Origin: Cyanobium sp. FGCU6
Lineage (GTDB): Bacteria; Cyanobacteriota; Cyanobacteriia; PCC-6307; Cyanobiaceae
Direction: 5' to 3'
Assembly (NCBI GenBank): GCA_024958655.1
Contig: JANWUR010000011.1
Span: forward strand, 1-64,000
Length of the DNA: 64,000 bases
In this document: positions 45,776 through 55,075 of the stretch, piece by piece
Layout of the letters: the number at the start of each line of letters is the position of its first letter
How positions within the stretch are numbered: position 1 is the stretch's first letter
Program-made: the position numbers and the translations under genes
Notes under the pieces: generated by a model
Seen by the model: the letters and a program-made list of their open reading frames with translations, nothing else
The model's database searches: none
Told to the model about the DNA's origin: nothing

Positions 45776-45848
45776 ATCGCGCAGCTGGTGATCCCCGTCA
45801 CCACGCCTAAGCTCCTGCCGTTTCGCCGATCCGGTCTCGCCGTCCCAG

Positions 45849-47600
45849 ATGACGCTCGTTCTCGGTATCAATGCCTTCCATGCCGATGCTGCGGCGGCCC
45901 TGATCCGGGACGGGGAGATTCTCGGGGCTGTGGAGGAGGAGCGCTTCCGTCGGATCAAGCACTGGGCCGGCTTCCCGGCCCAGGCCATCGCCTGGTGCCT
46001 CGCCGATGCCGGTGTGCGCCTGGAGGATGTTGATCACATCGCCATCAACTCCCTGCCCGGAGCCCATCGCTGGCGCAAGGTGGCCTACACCCTGGCCCGA
46101 CGTCCGGATCCAAGGTTCCTGTGGCGACGGTGGCGGAACAAGCGGGAGCGCGCGGGCCTCGCCCAGCAGCTGGCGACGGCGTTCCCAGGCAGCACCCCGA
46201 AGGCGCAGCTCCATTTCGTGGAGCACCACCGGGCTCACCTGGCCTCGGCGTACTACGCCTCCCCCTTTCCACGGGCGGCGGTGATCTCGGTCGATGGCTT
46301 CGGCGATTTCGCCAGTGGCGCCTGGGGCTACGGGGAGGGAACGGACCTGCAGCTCGATGGCCAGATCTGGTTCCCCCATTCCCTCGGTGCCTTCTACACG
46401 GCCATCACCCAGTACCTGGGCTTTCCCCACTACGGCGACGAATACAAGGTGATGGGTCTGGCTCCCTATGGCCGACCCACCCGGATGGAGGAGATGCGTC
46501 GGATCGTTCGCCTGCGGAACGACGGCACCTACAGGCTGGATCTGCGCTATTTCCGCCATGCCACCGAAGATCTGCCCCACCAGTGGAGCCAGGGCACGCC
46601 TGTGGTGGGCAGCCATTGGAGCGGGGCCCTCGAGCAGTTGCTGGGGCCGGCCCGCCGGCCGGAGGAGCCTCTCGAACAACGGCACCACGACATCGCCCGC
46701 TCAGCCCAGGCGATGTACGAGGAGGCATTCTTCCACCTGCTCGGCGCCCTGCATCGTCGCCATCCGGTGGACGCTGTGTGCATCGCCGGCGGCTGCGGCG
46801 CGAACTCCGTGGCCAACGGCAAGGTGACGGTGGCCACCCCGTTCCGGCAGGTGTGGGTGCAGGCGGCGGCCGGCGATGCCGGCGGAGCCCTGGGCGCAGC
46901 CCTGGCGGTGTGGCATGAGCTGGGCGGGGCCCGCAGTGCGCCGATGCGCACGGCCTATCTGGGCAGCCGCAGCGATGGCGATGCTGTGGCCGCGGTGCTG
47001 GAGCGGGAAGACACCCGCCGCCAGCTCGTCGAGGCGGGTTGCACGATCCGCACCCTGCCGGAGGCCAGACTTTGCGAGGAGGTGGCCCAGGCCATCGGCG
47101 AGGGGCTGGTGGTGGGCTGGTTCGACGGCCGGATGGAGTGGGGGCCGCGGGCGCTGGGCCACCGATCGATCCTTGGTGATCCCCGGCGGGCCGACATGAA
47201 GGACATCCTCAACCACAAGATCAAGCGCCGCGAGTCCTTCCGCCCGTTCGCCCCCTCTGTGCTGCGCGAGGCGGTGCCGGACTGGTTCGAACGGGACGGT
47301 GACGTGCCGTTCATGATGCAGGTGTATCCCATCCGCGAGGAGAAGCGCTCGCTGATCCCGGCCGTCACCCATGTGGATGGCAGCGGCCGGTTGCAGACGG
47401 TGAGCGAGGCCGACAACGGCCGCTACTACCGTCTGATCAGCGCCTTTGCCGCCCGCACCGGCGTGCCGATGGTGCTCAACACCTCGTTCAACGAGAACGA
47501 GCCGATCGTCTGCACGCCGGAACAGGCCCTCGATTGCTTCCTGCGCACTCGCATGGATGTGCTCGTTCTCGGTGACCACCTGATCCGGAGGCCCGCCTAG
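45849..47600 (+). CDS. Carbamoyltransferase (NodU/CmcH family)
   Basis: A 583-aa carbamoyltransferase that moves a carbamoyl group from carbamoyl phosphate to a hydroxyl, here probably on a sugar. Features: VLGINAFHADAAAALIRDGE at the N-terminus, AVEEERFRRIKHW, HFVEHHRAHLASAYYASPF, ISVDGFGDFASG, GAQSVANG-like GCGANSVANGK, MEWGPRALGHRSILGDPR, and FAARTGVPMVLNTSFN toward the C-terminus. The domain order (YrdC-like/ATPase-type N part, then the C-terminal carbamoyl domain) and length fit. It follows asnB after a 73-base gap and ends directly before the next transferase. Confidence 0.92.
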   Translation: MTLVLGINAFHADAAAALIRDGEILGAVEEERFRRIKHWAGFPAQAIAWCLADAGVRLEDVDHIAINSLPGAHRWRKVAYTLARRPDPRFLWRRWRNKRERAGLAQQLATAFPGSTPKAQLHFVEHHRAHLASAYYASPFPRAAVISVDGFGDFASGAWGYGEGTDLQLDGQIWFPHSLGAFYTAITQYLGFPHYGDEYKVMGLAPYGRPTRMEEMRRIVRLRNDGTYRLDLRYFRHATEDLPHQWSQGTPVVGSHWSGALEQLLGPARRPEEPLEQRHHDIARSAQAMYEEAFFHLLGALHRRHPVDAVCIAGGCGANSVANGKVTVATPFRQVWVQAAAGDAGGALGAALAVWHELGGARSAPMRTAYLGSRSDGDAVAAVLEREDTRRQLVEAGCTIRTLPEARLCEEVAQAIGEGLVVGWFDGRMEWGPRALGHRSILGDPRRADMKDILNHKIKRRESFRPFAPSVLREAVPDWFERDGDVPFMMQVYPIREEKRSLIPAVTHVDGSGRLQTVSEADNGRYYRLISAFAARTGVPMVLNTSFNENEPIVCTPEQALDCFLRTRMDVLVLGDHLIRRPA

Positions 47601-48419
47601 ATGGGGGTGCCGCCCGGATGTCCGGGGGTCGCGTCACCCAGACTCGAGATCGTCGTGCCCACCCTGAATTCCCATCAGCTGCTGCCGGCTCTGGTGGAGT
47701 CCTTGCAGGTCCAGAGCTGGACCGACTGGCAGGTGCTGTTCATCGATGGCCCCAGTGGCCAGGCCCATCGTCAGTGGCTCGAGTCCCTCTGCCGCAGGGA
47801 TGGTCGCTTTCGCTGGCAGCCACAGGAGCCTGGTCGGGCCGGGATCTTCGGGGCGATGAATCAGGGCTTCGCCGCCTCCTCCCCCCACAGCTGGCTGCTC
47901 TTCTGGGGCAGTGATGATCGGGCCGCCGCGCCGCAGGTGCTCGAGGGGTTGGTGAGTGCGATCCGCCGGGCTGATGGGCGCGGGGAGTGTCCTGATCTGA
48001 TCGTTTGCGGGGGCCGCTACGTCGAACGTGACGGCAGTGGCTGCGTGCGGCTTGGCCGTCGCACGGTCTTCCGCCTCGGCTCTTCCTACCGCCTGGCTCT
48101 GTTGCTGGGATCCACTCCACCGCACCAGGGCACCCTGATCGGTCCCGGCGCCCGCTCCCGCCTCGACCGTTATGCCCCCCACTTCCGGCTGTCGGCGGAT
48201 CTGGATTACTTCCTCCAACTGTCTCGGGCGCCCGACCTGAGGGTGGAGGTGCTGGATCTGGAGCTGGTGCACATGGACAGCGGCGGCGTGAGCGCCCGCG
48301 AAACCAACCGGCGTCTCAAGGAAGTGGTCTGGGCCTACCGGCGAGCCTTCGGAGCGCTCTGGCCCCTTCCCTTCCTGTTCCGCTACATCCGCAGGATCGC
48401 CAGCCGCTTCGCACCATGA
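47601..48419 (+). CDS. GT2-family glycosyltransferase
   Basis: A 272-aa GT-A transferase: LEIVVPTLNSHQLLPALVESL, VLFIDGPSGQAHRQWLESL, GIFGAMNQGFAASSPHSWLLFWGSDDRA with the GSDD metal site, and HFRLSADLDYFLQLSR. It starts directly after the carbamoyltransferase stop (47601) and ends in an ATGA overlap with the SDR gene. It may prime or extend the repeat unit; the donor is unknown. Confidence 0.87.
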   Translation: MGVPPGCPGVASPRLEIVVPTLNSHQLLPALVESLQVQSWTDWQVLFIDGPSGQAHRQWLESLCRRDGRFRWQPQEPGRAGIFGAMNQGFAASSPHSWLLFWGSDDRAAAPQVLEGLVSAIRRADGRGECPDLIVCGGRYVERDGSGCVRLGRRTVFRLGSSYRLALLLGSTPPHQGTLIGPGARSRLDRYAPHFRLSADLDYFLQLSRAPDLRVEVLDLELVHMDSGGVSARETNRRLKEVVWAYRRAFGALWPLPFLFRYIRRIASRFAP

Positions 48420-49345
48420 AGAACCTGTTGCTTTTCGGTGCCTCCAGCCCCAGCGGCGCGGCCCTCCGCATTCAGGCGGGGTCGCGGAGCCTCACGGTGG
48501 CGGGGCGCCGCCGGCCCCCGGGTTGCCCGGAGGCGAGCTTTCTGCCCTGCGACCTCGCCCATCCCCTGGCGACCCTTGGAGCGGTGGCCGATCAGGCGGT
48601 GCTGGTGAGCTTTGCTCCGATCTGGGAGCTGGCGCCCTTCCTGGCCCGGCAGGCGCAGGAGCGGCCGGCCACGCTTGCTGGTCTGGGAGGGGTGATCGCC
48701 TGTTCGTCGTCGTCGGTGATCACCAAGCGCTTCGCGGTGAACGCCTACGACCGCCGACTGGTCCAGCAGCTGACGCAGGCCCAGTGTTCCCTGGCGCAGA
48801 CCTGCCGGCTCCTGGGGGTTCCCCTGCGCATCCTTGCGCCAACCCTGATCTACGGGCAGGTCGCTTCCTTCCGGGATCGCAACCTGAGTGTGCTGGCGGG
48901 CCTGATGCGCCGCACGCCTGTGCTGCCGATCCCGGCCCACACCGGCCTGAGGCAGCCGATCCACGCCAGTCAGCTTGCCGCTGTGGCGCTCCACCTCGCT
49001 GACCGGCTGCCCCAGGACCCTCCTCCAGCCGTCGCGGCAGAGGAGAACGGGACAGAAGAGAGCGGAGTGCTGCTGGCCCTGGGAGGGGACGAATCCTTGC
49101 CTTATGTCCGGATGCTGGAGCGTCTGCAGCAGGCCATGCCCGTCGGCGATGCAGGACGGAACTGCCGGTTGGTGCGGCTGCCGACCCGGCTGATGCAGGG
49201 CATGGCGGCACCGCTGCTGCCGATCAACCCCAAGCTGTTCGAGGCTGTGATGCGGATCGGGGCAGACCTGGCAGGGTTCACGCCGAGCCACCGGATGCTT
49301 GGCCGCGCTCCACACCCGTTCCCGCTGGGACCCCTTGCCCTCTGA
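48416..49345 (+). CDS. NAD-dependent epimerase/dehydratase-like SDR protein
   Basis: The 309-aa product begins KNLLLFGASSPSGAALRI, a divergent Rossmann glycine pattern, and has VIACSSSSVITKRFAVNAYDRRLVQQL, in which a YxxxK is replaced by YDRRL, so the usual catalytic Lys is doubtful. PLRILAPTLIYGQVASFRDRN and HTGLRQPIHASQLAAVALHLA follow in the SDR order. WbpV-like epimerases often stand before WbpL/WecA genes, as here. It may act on a UDP-sugar for the priming transferase; activity is unproven. Confidence 0.7.
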   Translation: MKNLLLFGASSPSGAALRIQAGSRSLTVAGRRRPPGCPEASFLPCDLAHPLATLGAVADQAVLVSFAPIWELAPFLARQAQERPATLAGLGGVIACSSSSVITKRFAVNAYDRRLVQQLTQAQCSLAQTCRLLGVPLRILAPTLIYGQVASFRDRNLSVLAGLMRRTPVLPIPAHTGLRQPIHASQLAAVALHLADRLPQDPPPAVAAEENGTEESGVLLALGGDESLPYVRMLERLQQAMPVGDAGRNCRLVRLPTRLMQGMAAPLLPINPKLFEAVMRIGADLAGFTPSHRMLGRAPHPFPLGPLAL

Positions 49346-49457
49346 TCCCCCGTCTCAGTCGCGCCAGTAACGTGGCCCCAGTCGACCCCCCGCGCGTGCC
49401 AAGGGTGCAGACTCCACAAGCTTCGTCCGGCCGGTTGATCGCAGCGGGTGCCCGCCC

Positions 49458-50444
49458 TTGACCCTGTTCCCTCCGCAGGCCGCGCCCTGGGCTTTCCTGC
49501 TGCTGGCTGCGCTGCTCACCTGGCAGCTCCTGGCGTTGCTGTTGCCGGTGTTGCGCCGCCGTCTGCTGGACCAGCCCAATGCTCGCAGCTCCCACCGAAC
49601 GCCTACGCCTCGCGGGGGTGGCGTGGTGTTTGTGGTGGTGGGGAGTGTGCTGGCCCCCTTCTGTGGTTGGGGTCCCGCCAGCTGGCTGCCGTTCCTCTGC
49701 TTGCCGCTGGCGCTGGTGGGCCTGGTGGACGACCTGAGGGATCTGCCGGCGGCATTCCGCTACGGCGCCCAGTTGCTTACCGCCGTTGCGTTGCTGGTGA
49801 GCCTTCCCGCCGCGCCCCTCCCCTGGTGGCTGATCCTTCTGGCTCTGGTGGCGATCACCGCCGTGATCAACTTCGTGAACTTCATGGATGGCCTCGACGG
49901 CCTGGTGGCCAGCTGCATGATCGTGCTGCTGGTAGCGGCAGCCCTTGCCCCCGGTGCGGCGGCTGGATCCGCCATGGCGCCGATGGTGGGTGCGCTTGCC
50001 GGCTTCCTGTTATGGAACTGGAGTCCGGCTCGGGTCTTCATGGGTGATGTGGGCAGCACCTTTCTCGGGGCACTGTTCGCCGGTCTGGTCCTGCTGCAGC
50101 CCGATCCCGTCCAGGCCGTTTCCCTGCTTCTGGTGGCCTTCCCCCTGCTGGGGGATGCCTTGGCCTGTGTGCTGCGACGCATCGCCGCTGGTGAACGGGT
50201 GTTCCAGGCCCATCGGCTGCATCTGTTCCAGCGTCTCCAGCAGGCCGGCTGGTCCCATGCCCGCGTCAGCCTGGTCTATGCAGGCGGAACGGCCCTGCTG
50301 GCCCTGGGCTGGCTGCTGGCAGGGCCATGGGCCCTGGCCCTGCTGGTGCTGATCGAATGTGCCGCAGGCCTGGTGCTCGATCGGCGTGTGGCCGTGCCGT
50401 TCGCTCGTGCCCTGGACCGTTCAAGGGCGGCATCTTTCCCGTAA
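49458..50444 (+). CDS. WecA/WbpL-type initiating sugar-phosphate transferase
   Basis: A 328-aa polyprenyl-phosphate glycosyl-1-phosphate transferase (GT4 membrane family) that starts the repeat unit by loading a sugar phosphate on undecaprenyl phosphate. There are about ten hydrophobic segments. Motifs: RRLLDQPNARSSHRTPTPRGGG, LALVGLVDDLRDLPA with the DDxxD Mg site, VINFVNFMDGLDGL, FLLWNWSPARVFMGDVGS, and HRLHLFQRLQQAG in the cytoplasmic HxH loop. Priming UDP-sugar may be GlcNAc or a 6-deoxy derivative made by the next enzyme. The start is TTG 49458, because no ATG lies in frame nearby. Confidence 0.9.
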   Translation: MTLFPPQAAPWAFLLLAALLTWQLLALLLPVLRRRLLDQPNARSSHRTPTPRGGGVVFVVVGSVLAPFCGWGPASWLPFLCLPLALVGLVDDLRDLPAAFRYGAQLLTAVALLVSLPAAPLPWWLILLALVAITAVINFVNFMDGLDGLVASCMIVLLVAAALAPGAAAGSAMAPMVGALAGFLLWNWSPARVFMGDVGSTFLGALFAGLVLLQPDPVQAVSLLLVAFPLLGDALACVLRRIAAGERVFQAHRLHLFQRLQQAGWSHARVSLVYAGGTALLALGWLLAGPWALALLVLIECAAGLVLDRRVAVPFARALDRSRAASFP

Positions 50445-50545
50445 GGTCCCCTGATCGCCTCGCGTCTTTGCTCCCGTTCAACCGCCCCCGCCGCCCGGAT
50501 CGCCCCGATGGCCTTGTTAGCAAGGTGCGCGGGACGGCCCTCTTG

Positions 50546-52468
50546 ATGCCGGAGGTGCTGCTGCGCCGGCTGGCGATGGTGGCGGTGGATGCTGGCCTGA
50601 TCGCGGCCAGCGTGGTCGGCGCTTTCGCCCTGAGGCTGCAGGACAGGGAACTGCTGATCAGCAGCCTGGAGGGCACATCCCAGCTGATCCCTCTGGCCCT
50701 GATCTGCGGCCTGCCGGTGCTCTATTTCAGCGGCTGGTACCGCGGCTTGACCCGTTATGCGGGGAGCCATTCGATGTATGGCCTGCTGCCGCGCTCGGCC
50801 TTGATGGTGCTCACACTGCTGCTGGTGAACACCCTTGCAGGGGCACCGACTCCCCCGCGCTCCTTCTGGATCCTCTACTGGATTCTGTTCACGGGCACCG
50901 CCATCGGTGCCCGCATCGTGCTCCGGGATCTGCTGCTGCATCAACTTGGCCGCAATCAGGTGGTGATCGATGGCAACCGGGAACTTCGCACTGTGATCTA
51001 CGGAGCCGGTTCCTCTGGCCTCAACCTGCTGATGGCCCTTCGCAACGATCCCCGTTTCCGGGTGGTTGCCTTTCTCGACGATGACAGTCGGCTGCATGGG
51101 CGAACGGTTCAGGCTCTGCCGATCCACAGCCCCACCAGCCTCCCGGATCTCATCCGCCGTCAGGAGGTCGGTCAGGTGCTGCTGGCCCTGCCTTCGACCC
51201 CACGGCAACGCAAACGACTGCTGGTCGACCAACTCAGTCACAGCGGCCTGAGAGTCCTCTCGATTCCCTCCCTGAGCCAGCTGGCCAGCGGAACCAGGAC
51301 CGTGTCGGATCTTCAGCCGGTGGCGATCGAGGATCTGCTGGGCCGGGAGCCATCCAGCCCTGATCCTGCCCTCCTGGCTGCCAGTGTGCGCGATAAGGCC
51401 GTGATGGTGACAGGCGCCGGCGGATCGATCGGCAGCGAGATCTGTCGCCAGGTGGTCGCACTGGGGGCGCGCACCCTGGTGATGCATGAGCGCAGCGAAT
51501 TCGCGCTGTACAGCATCGAACGCGAGCTGCGCGACCTCAACCATGCAGCTGATCGTCCGGTTCATCTGAGGGCCGTGCTCGGGGATGCGGCCGATTTCAG
51601 CCAGCTGGAGGCCTTATGTCAGGCCCACGGCATCCAGACGATCTTCCACGCGGCGGCCTACAAGCACGTGCCCATCGTGGAGGCCAATCTCTGTGCCGGC
51701 GTCGCGAACAATATCCATGCCACAAGGGCTGTGGTCCAGGCCGCCTGCGCTTCCGGTGTGGAGCGTGTCACCTTGATCAGCACCGACAAGGCGGTGCGTC
51801 CAACCAACGTCATGGGTGCCAGCAAACGCATCTGCGAACTGCTGATCCAGGACGCTGCCGAGGAGGTCGGTCCGGATGGCCCAGTGTTCTCGATGGTGCG
51901 TTTTGGCAATGTCCTCGGCTCCTCCGGCTCGGTCATCCCGCTCTTCCATCAGCAGATCGCGGCCGGTGGACCTGTGACGGTGACCCATCCAGCGATCACC
52001 CGCTACTTCATGACTATCCCCGAAGCCGTCGCTTTGGTGCTTCAGGCCACGGGCATGGCCACCGGCGGCGATCTTTTCCTGCTCGACATGGGAGAGCCGG
52101 TTCGCATCGCTGATCTGGCGCGCCAGATGATCGAACTTTCCGGTCTGCGTGTACGCGACGAGGCCAACCCCCACGGTGACATCGCCATCCATTACACAGG
52201 CCTGCGTCCAGGCGAGAAGCTCTATGAAGAACTTCTGATCAGCAGTGATGCGGCCCCCACCGCCCACCCCCTGATCCTCAGGGCCAGTGAGCCTGTGCAT
52301 CCTCCAATTCGCTTCCGCAGCCTGCTGGCCGAGCTCGACCAAGCCCTGCGGTTATGGGATCATGAGGCCACATCCCGACTTCTTCGCCAGCTGGTGCCGG
52401 AGTATCAACCGGAGTCCACCAACCATTCCCCTACGCCTCTGCCGGCCAGGGGCCTACAAGCACCATGA
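50546..52468 (+). CDS. FlaA1/WbpM-type membrane-bound UDP-sugar 4,6-dehydratase
   Basis: A 640-aa long-form nucleotide-sugar 4,6-dehydratase with about four N-terminal membrane segments (RLAMVAVDAGLIAASVVGAFA and others), a CoA-binding-like middle (VIYGAGSSGLNLL), and a C-terminal SDR domain: VMVTGAGGSIGSEICRQV, LRAVLGDAAD, HAAAYKHVPIVE, STDKAVRPTNVMGASKR. The usual YxxxK Tyr is Met (NVMGASK), as in WbpM and FlaA1 enzymes. It probably makes a UDP-4-keto-6-deoxy amino sugar for the priming enzyme encoded just upstream. Start uncertain: ATG 50546 is the last in frame before the membrane segments; earlier GTG/TTG codons exist. It ends in ATGA with the exosortase. Confidence 0.88.
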   Translation: MPEVLLRRLAMVAVDAGLIAASVVGAFALRLQDRELLISSLEGTSQLIPLALICGLPVLYFSGWYRGLTRYAGSHSMYGLLPRSALMVLTLLLVNTLAGAPTPPRSFWILYWILFTGTAIGARIVLRDLLLHQLGRNQVVIDGNRELRTVIYGAGSSGLNLLMALRNDPRFRVVAFLDDDSRLHGRTVQALPIHSPTSLPDLIRRQEVGQVLLALPSTPRQRKRLLVDQLSHSGLRVLSIPSLSQLASGTRTVSDLQPVAIEDLLGREPSSPDPALLAASVRDKAVMVTGAGGSIGSEICRQVVALGARTLVMHERSEFALYSIERELRDLNHAADRPVHLRAVLGDAADFSQLEALCQAHGIQTIFHAAAYKHVPIVEANLCAGVANNIHATRAVVQAACASGVERVTLISTDKAVRPTNVMGASKRICELLIQDAAEEVGPDGPVFSMVRFGNVLGSSGSVIPLFHQQIAAGGPVTVTHPAITRYFMTIPEAVALVLQATGMATGGDLFLLDMGEPVRIADLARQMIELSGLRVRDEANPHGDIAIHYTGLRPGEKLYEELLISSDAAPTAHPLILRASEPVHPPIRFRSLLAELDQALRLWDHEATSRLLRQLVPEYQPESTNHSPTPLPARGLQAP

Positions 52469-53388
52469 CGCTCCGTCGACGACTCAACGGCTGGATTGAC
52501 AGTCTGCCTGCACCATTTGCGGCTCAGATTCCAAGAATTCCACCTGCCACCCATCGCAATCTCTGGCTGCTGCTGGCAGCTTTGGTGGCCATCCAAAGCC
52601 TCACGGTCTTCTCGGCCTCTCAACCCTCAAACACCTCGGTGTTCGCCCTCCTGATCTGGGGTGGAGCTTTGATCTGCATCGAAGACCAGTTGGATACCCT
52701 TACCCCCCGTCCCGGCCGCTTCGGTCTGCTTGTGGGCACTGTGCTTCTTGTGTGGGTAGTGCTACGCAGCAGTGTGATCATGCATTGGGATGGTCTTCTG
52801 TTTGTTCTGGCGCCCCTTTCGGGGCTTGCGCTGGGGCTGCTTTGTATGCCTGAGCATCAGGTTTTGTCTCGTTTTCGCGATGCTCTGCTCTGTCTGATGT
52901 TAATGCCGGGCTTTGCCCTGCTGATGCGGCTTCTGCCTGAGGAGCCGATCAGCCTGTTCACCGCCCGGATCGCCGCAATCTGGGTGGGAGCACTTGGCTA
53001 CACCACGCTTGTTCGTGGCCGCAATGTCTACCTTCCAGGTGGTGGTGTGGAAGTGCTGGGTGCCTGCAATGGGCTCGACATGATGGCTCAGATTTTCTGT
53101 GTTGCCGTCATTTTCCTGCTGGCGTTCCGCATTCGCTCGATCAAGAGCCGTTTTGTGATTCTGTTGGTGGCACCCTTGATCGGAATGATCGCCAACTCCA
53201 TCCGCATCGCCTTGCTGGCAGTGATCACTAGTTACGGCCATGGACATGGTTCGACAGTCTTCGATTTCTGGCACAAGGACACAGGATCCCTGGTGTTCTC
53301 CGGCGTGGCGGTTTTCCTGTTCGGTCTTGTATACATGCATCTGCTCGAGCGTGAACTGCCTCCGCTTCCTGATCGCGGCGACTCATGA
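52465..53388 (+). CDS. crtA: Cyanoexosortase (type A likely)
   Basis: A 307-aa polytopic membrane protein (about eight helices) of the exosortase family, cysteine transpeptidases of the membrane that process C-terminal sorting signals. The catalytic triad is visible: Cys201 in VLGACNGLDMM, Arg247 in ANSIRIALLAV, and His270 in DFWHKDTGSLVFSG. Type A is inferred because an HpsJ-like protein follows, an association reported for cyanoexosortase A. It starts in an ATGA overlap with the dehydratase and overlaps its partner gene the same way, so it belongs to the polysaccharide operon. Confidence 0.88.
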   Translation: MTLRRRLNGWIDSLPAPFAAQIPRIPPATHRNLWLLLAALVAIQSLTVFSASQPSNTSVFALLIWGGALICIEDQLDTLTPRPGRFGLLVGTVLLVWVVLRSSVIMHWDGLLFVLAPLSGLALGLLCMPEHQVLSRFRDALLCLMLMPGFALLMRLLPEEPISLFTARIAAIWVGALGYTTLVRGRNVYLPGGGVEVLGACNGLDMMAQIFCVAVIFLLAFRIRSIKSRFVILLVAPLIGMIANSIRIALLAVITSYGHGHGSTVFDFWHKDTGSLVFSGVAVFLFGLVYMHLLERELPPLPDRGDS

Positions 53389-54107
53389 CCACCCTGCCCC
53401 CCCCCACGCCAGTTGACAGCCCCTTCGCGGAGCCGTCGCCGCTGCCCTTGACAACCTGGTTGAGTGTGCTGGCTGCCCTCACAGTCCTGGCCACTCTCCG
53501 CACCCTCCTGTTGCCAGTTTGGCCGCAGGCGAAGCCGTTGCCGTCGCCTGCGGTTCTTGAGGGGGTGCTTGAACGCCATGGCCTCCGGCCTTCAGCGATG
53601 GCCGGCGAACCCGCGGTTCGCAATGCCGAGCAGGCGCTCTCCCCTGCTGTGGTCTTGCGCCTGCAGGATGGTGAGATCCTGCGACTTCGCCGTGGCACAA
53701 TGCGTCGCTGGGAGGCATTTCAGCTTGCTGCCATCACCCGCAATGTCCCTGAACTGGCCTTGAAGGATCGGCGTCTTGCAGCAGCGGGCCCTGGTGCTCC
53801 CAGCGCTCTGGGAAAGGTGAAAGGGGGAATCGCCCAGCAGAGCTGTCTGGTGGAGGGCACCACCTCAAGCCAGTCTCTGGGAGTTACGCTGGAGCAGTTG
53901 ACTGGTCTGGTCAGCAAGCGACCGAGCTCACCCCAGGCGTTCCTGGCAGGCTTGCTGGGACTACGCCCCATGCGCACGTACGACTGTGTGGTTATCAGCT
54001 TGCAGGCGCCTGGAGGAAAAGAGCCGTCCACCGCAACCTGGCTGAAGGTGGTTTCGGCACTGACTCCAAGTCTTTCGAGGGCGAGTCATGGATCACCTAA
54101 CCTCTGA
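53385..54107 (+). CDS. Cyanoexosortase-associated protein
   Basis: A 240-aa protein with an N-terminal membrane segment (LSVLAALTVLATLRTLLLPV, near residues 25-45) and a Leu/Arg-rich periplasmic part that lacks known catalytic motifs. Its position, directly downstream of the exosortase with a 4-base overlap, and its single-anchor design match the short partner proteins (EpsI-like, system-associated) that accompany cyanoexosortases. I assign it on context and topology. A QQSCLVEG stretch has one Cys of unknown role. Confidence 0.65.
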   Translation: MTTLPPPTPVDSPFAEPSPLPLTTWLSVLAALTVLATLRTLLLPVWPQAKPLPSPAVLEGVLERHGLRPSAMAGEPAVRNAEQALSPAVVLRLQDGEILRLRRGTMRRWEAFQLAAITRNVPELALKDRRLAAAGPGAPSALGKVKGGIAQQSCLVEGTTSSQSLGVTLEQLTGLVSKRPSSPQAFLAGLLGLRPMRTYDCVVISLQAPGGKEPSTATWLKVVSALTPSLSRASHGSPNL

Positions 54108-54142
54108 CCAACTGGGCCTTCGAGCCTTTCTTTCGTGGCGTC

Positions 54143-55075
54143 ATGACGCAGGGTATTGAACCGACCACACCAGGCCTTTCGCCCGTTGGCGGGATGGGCA
54201 CAAGCTCACGCGACATCCTGACGGTCGCGGGCTACGGATTGATTGCGTATGGCCTCTACAACATCGTCATCACCCTTTTGAGCGGGAGGGGAGGAGTCGA
54301 TGTTGTGGTCAATCGAATCTCCCAGCTGGTTGCTCTCTTCCCTGTGCTGTTCCTCGGGCCTGCCCTTCTGTATGCAGCTCAGCCAGGCGCGAGGCGTGAA
54401 TCTGCTCTGCGCCATGTCCTGGTGCGTTGGCTGGTTCTGGTGCTGGCACTGTCCTATCTGGCGTTCATTCCTCTTTCTATCTTCACCCAATACAACTACG
54501 ATCGCATCACTGAAAACGTGGTCAGGCGTCTGGATGCCACCCTTCAGAAGCGCCGGGCTGAGATCCTCAAGTCCGTGGCCGGTGCCTCCACCCCCGATCA
54601 GTTTCGCTCGGCCCTCAGTCAGTTTCCTGAAGTCAGTGCCGTCAATATCAACCCTGCTGACTCACCGGCTCAGGTGAGGGATGGAATTGCCAAAGGCATC
54701 AATCAGGGTATTCGTTCCCAAATTGAGCAGGCCAATAGAGATCGTGCGAACCGCGTGCAGTTCCTTGGAGCCTTGGTGCGTACGGCTGCACTCGGAAGTT
54801 TTGTGTGTGGTCTGTCGATGATGGCGTTAGCCCTGCGAATCATTCCTTGGCTTGAGCCTATCGGTGTCTCGATCTCCCAAACAGGAACCGGCTTGTTGCA
54901 GGGTGGTCAGCGATTGTTCCGCAAGAATCCTGTGGCCCCACGCCGACCTGGAGCCATCCAGGCTTTCCAGAAAGGTGTGACGAACCTGCGATCTTCCATG
55001 CAGCGCACGTTGCGCCGCCGGGCTGAGAGGAGGCGTCTTAAGGCCATGGCTAAACGATCTGCCCAGCGACGTTGA
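54143..55075 (+). CDS. HpsJ-like membrane protein
   Basis: A 310-aa protein with three N-terminal membrane segments (VAGYGLIAYGLYNIVITLL, LVALFPVLFLGPALLYA, WLVLVLALSYLAFIPLS), a 120-residue coiled or helical loop (ITENVVRRLDATLQKRRAEIL to QIEQANRDRANRVQF), a fourth segment (AALGSFVCGLSMMALALRII), and a strongly basic tail. This topology and its position after a cyanoexosortase match HpsJ-like proteins, named for the hormogonium polysaccharide genes of filamentous cyanobacteria. A unicellular host would use it for another polymer. The stop overlaps the TTG of the phosphatase. Confidence 0.65.
   Translation: MTQGIEPTTPGLSPVGGMGTSSRDILTVAGYGLIAYGLYNIVITLLSGRGGVDVVVNRISQLVALFPVLFLGPALLYAAQPGARRESALRHVLVRWLVLVLALSYLAFIPLSIFTQYNYDRITENVVRRLDATLQKRRAEILKSVAGASTPDQFRSALSQFPEVSAVNINPADSPAQVRDGIAKGINQGIRSQIEQANRDRANRVQFLGALVRTAALGSFVCGLSMMALALRIIPWLEPIGVSISQTGTGLLQGGQRLFRKNPVAPRRPGAIQAFQKGVTNLRSSMQRTLRRRAERRRLKAMAKRSAQRR

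Noticed and set aside
44186-45988. 600-codon minus-strand frame opposite asnB
   Set aside because: The asnB reading has Cys2 and PP-loop motifs; the antisense translation is low-complexity and unlike any family I know.
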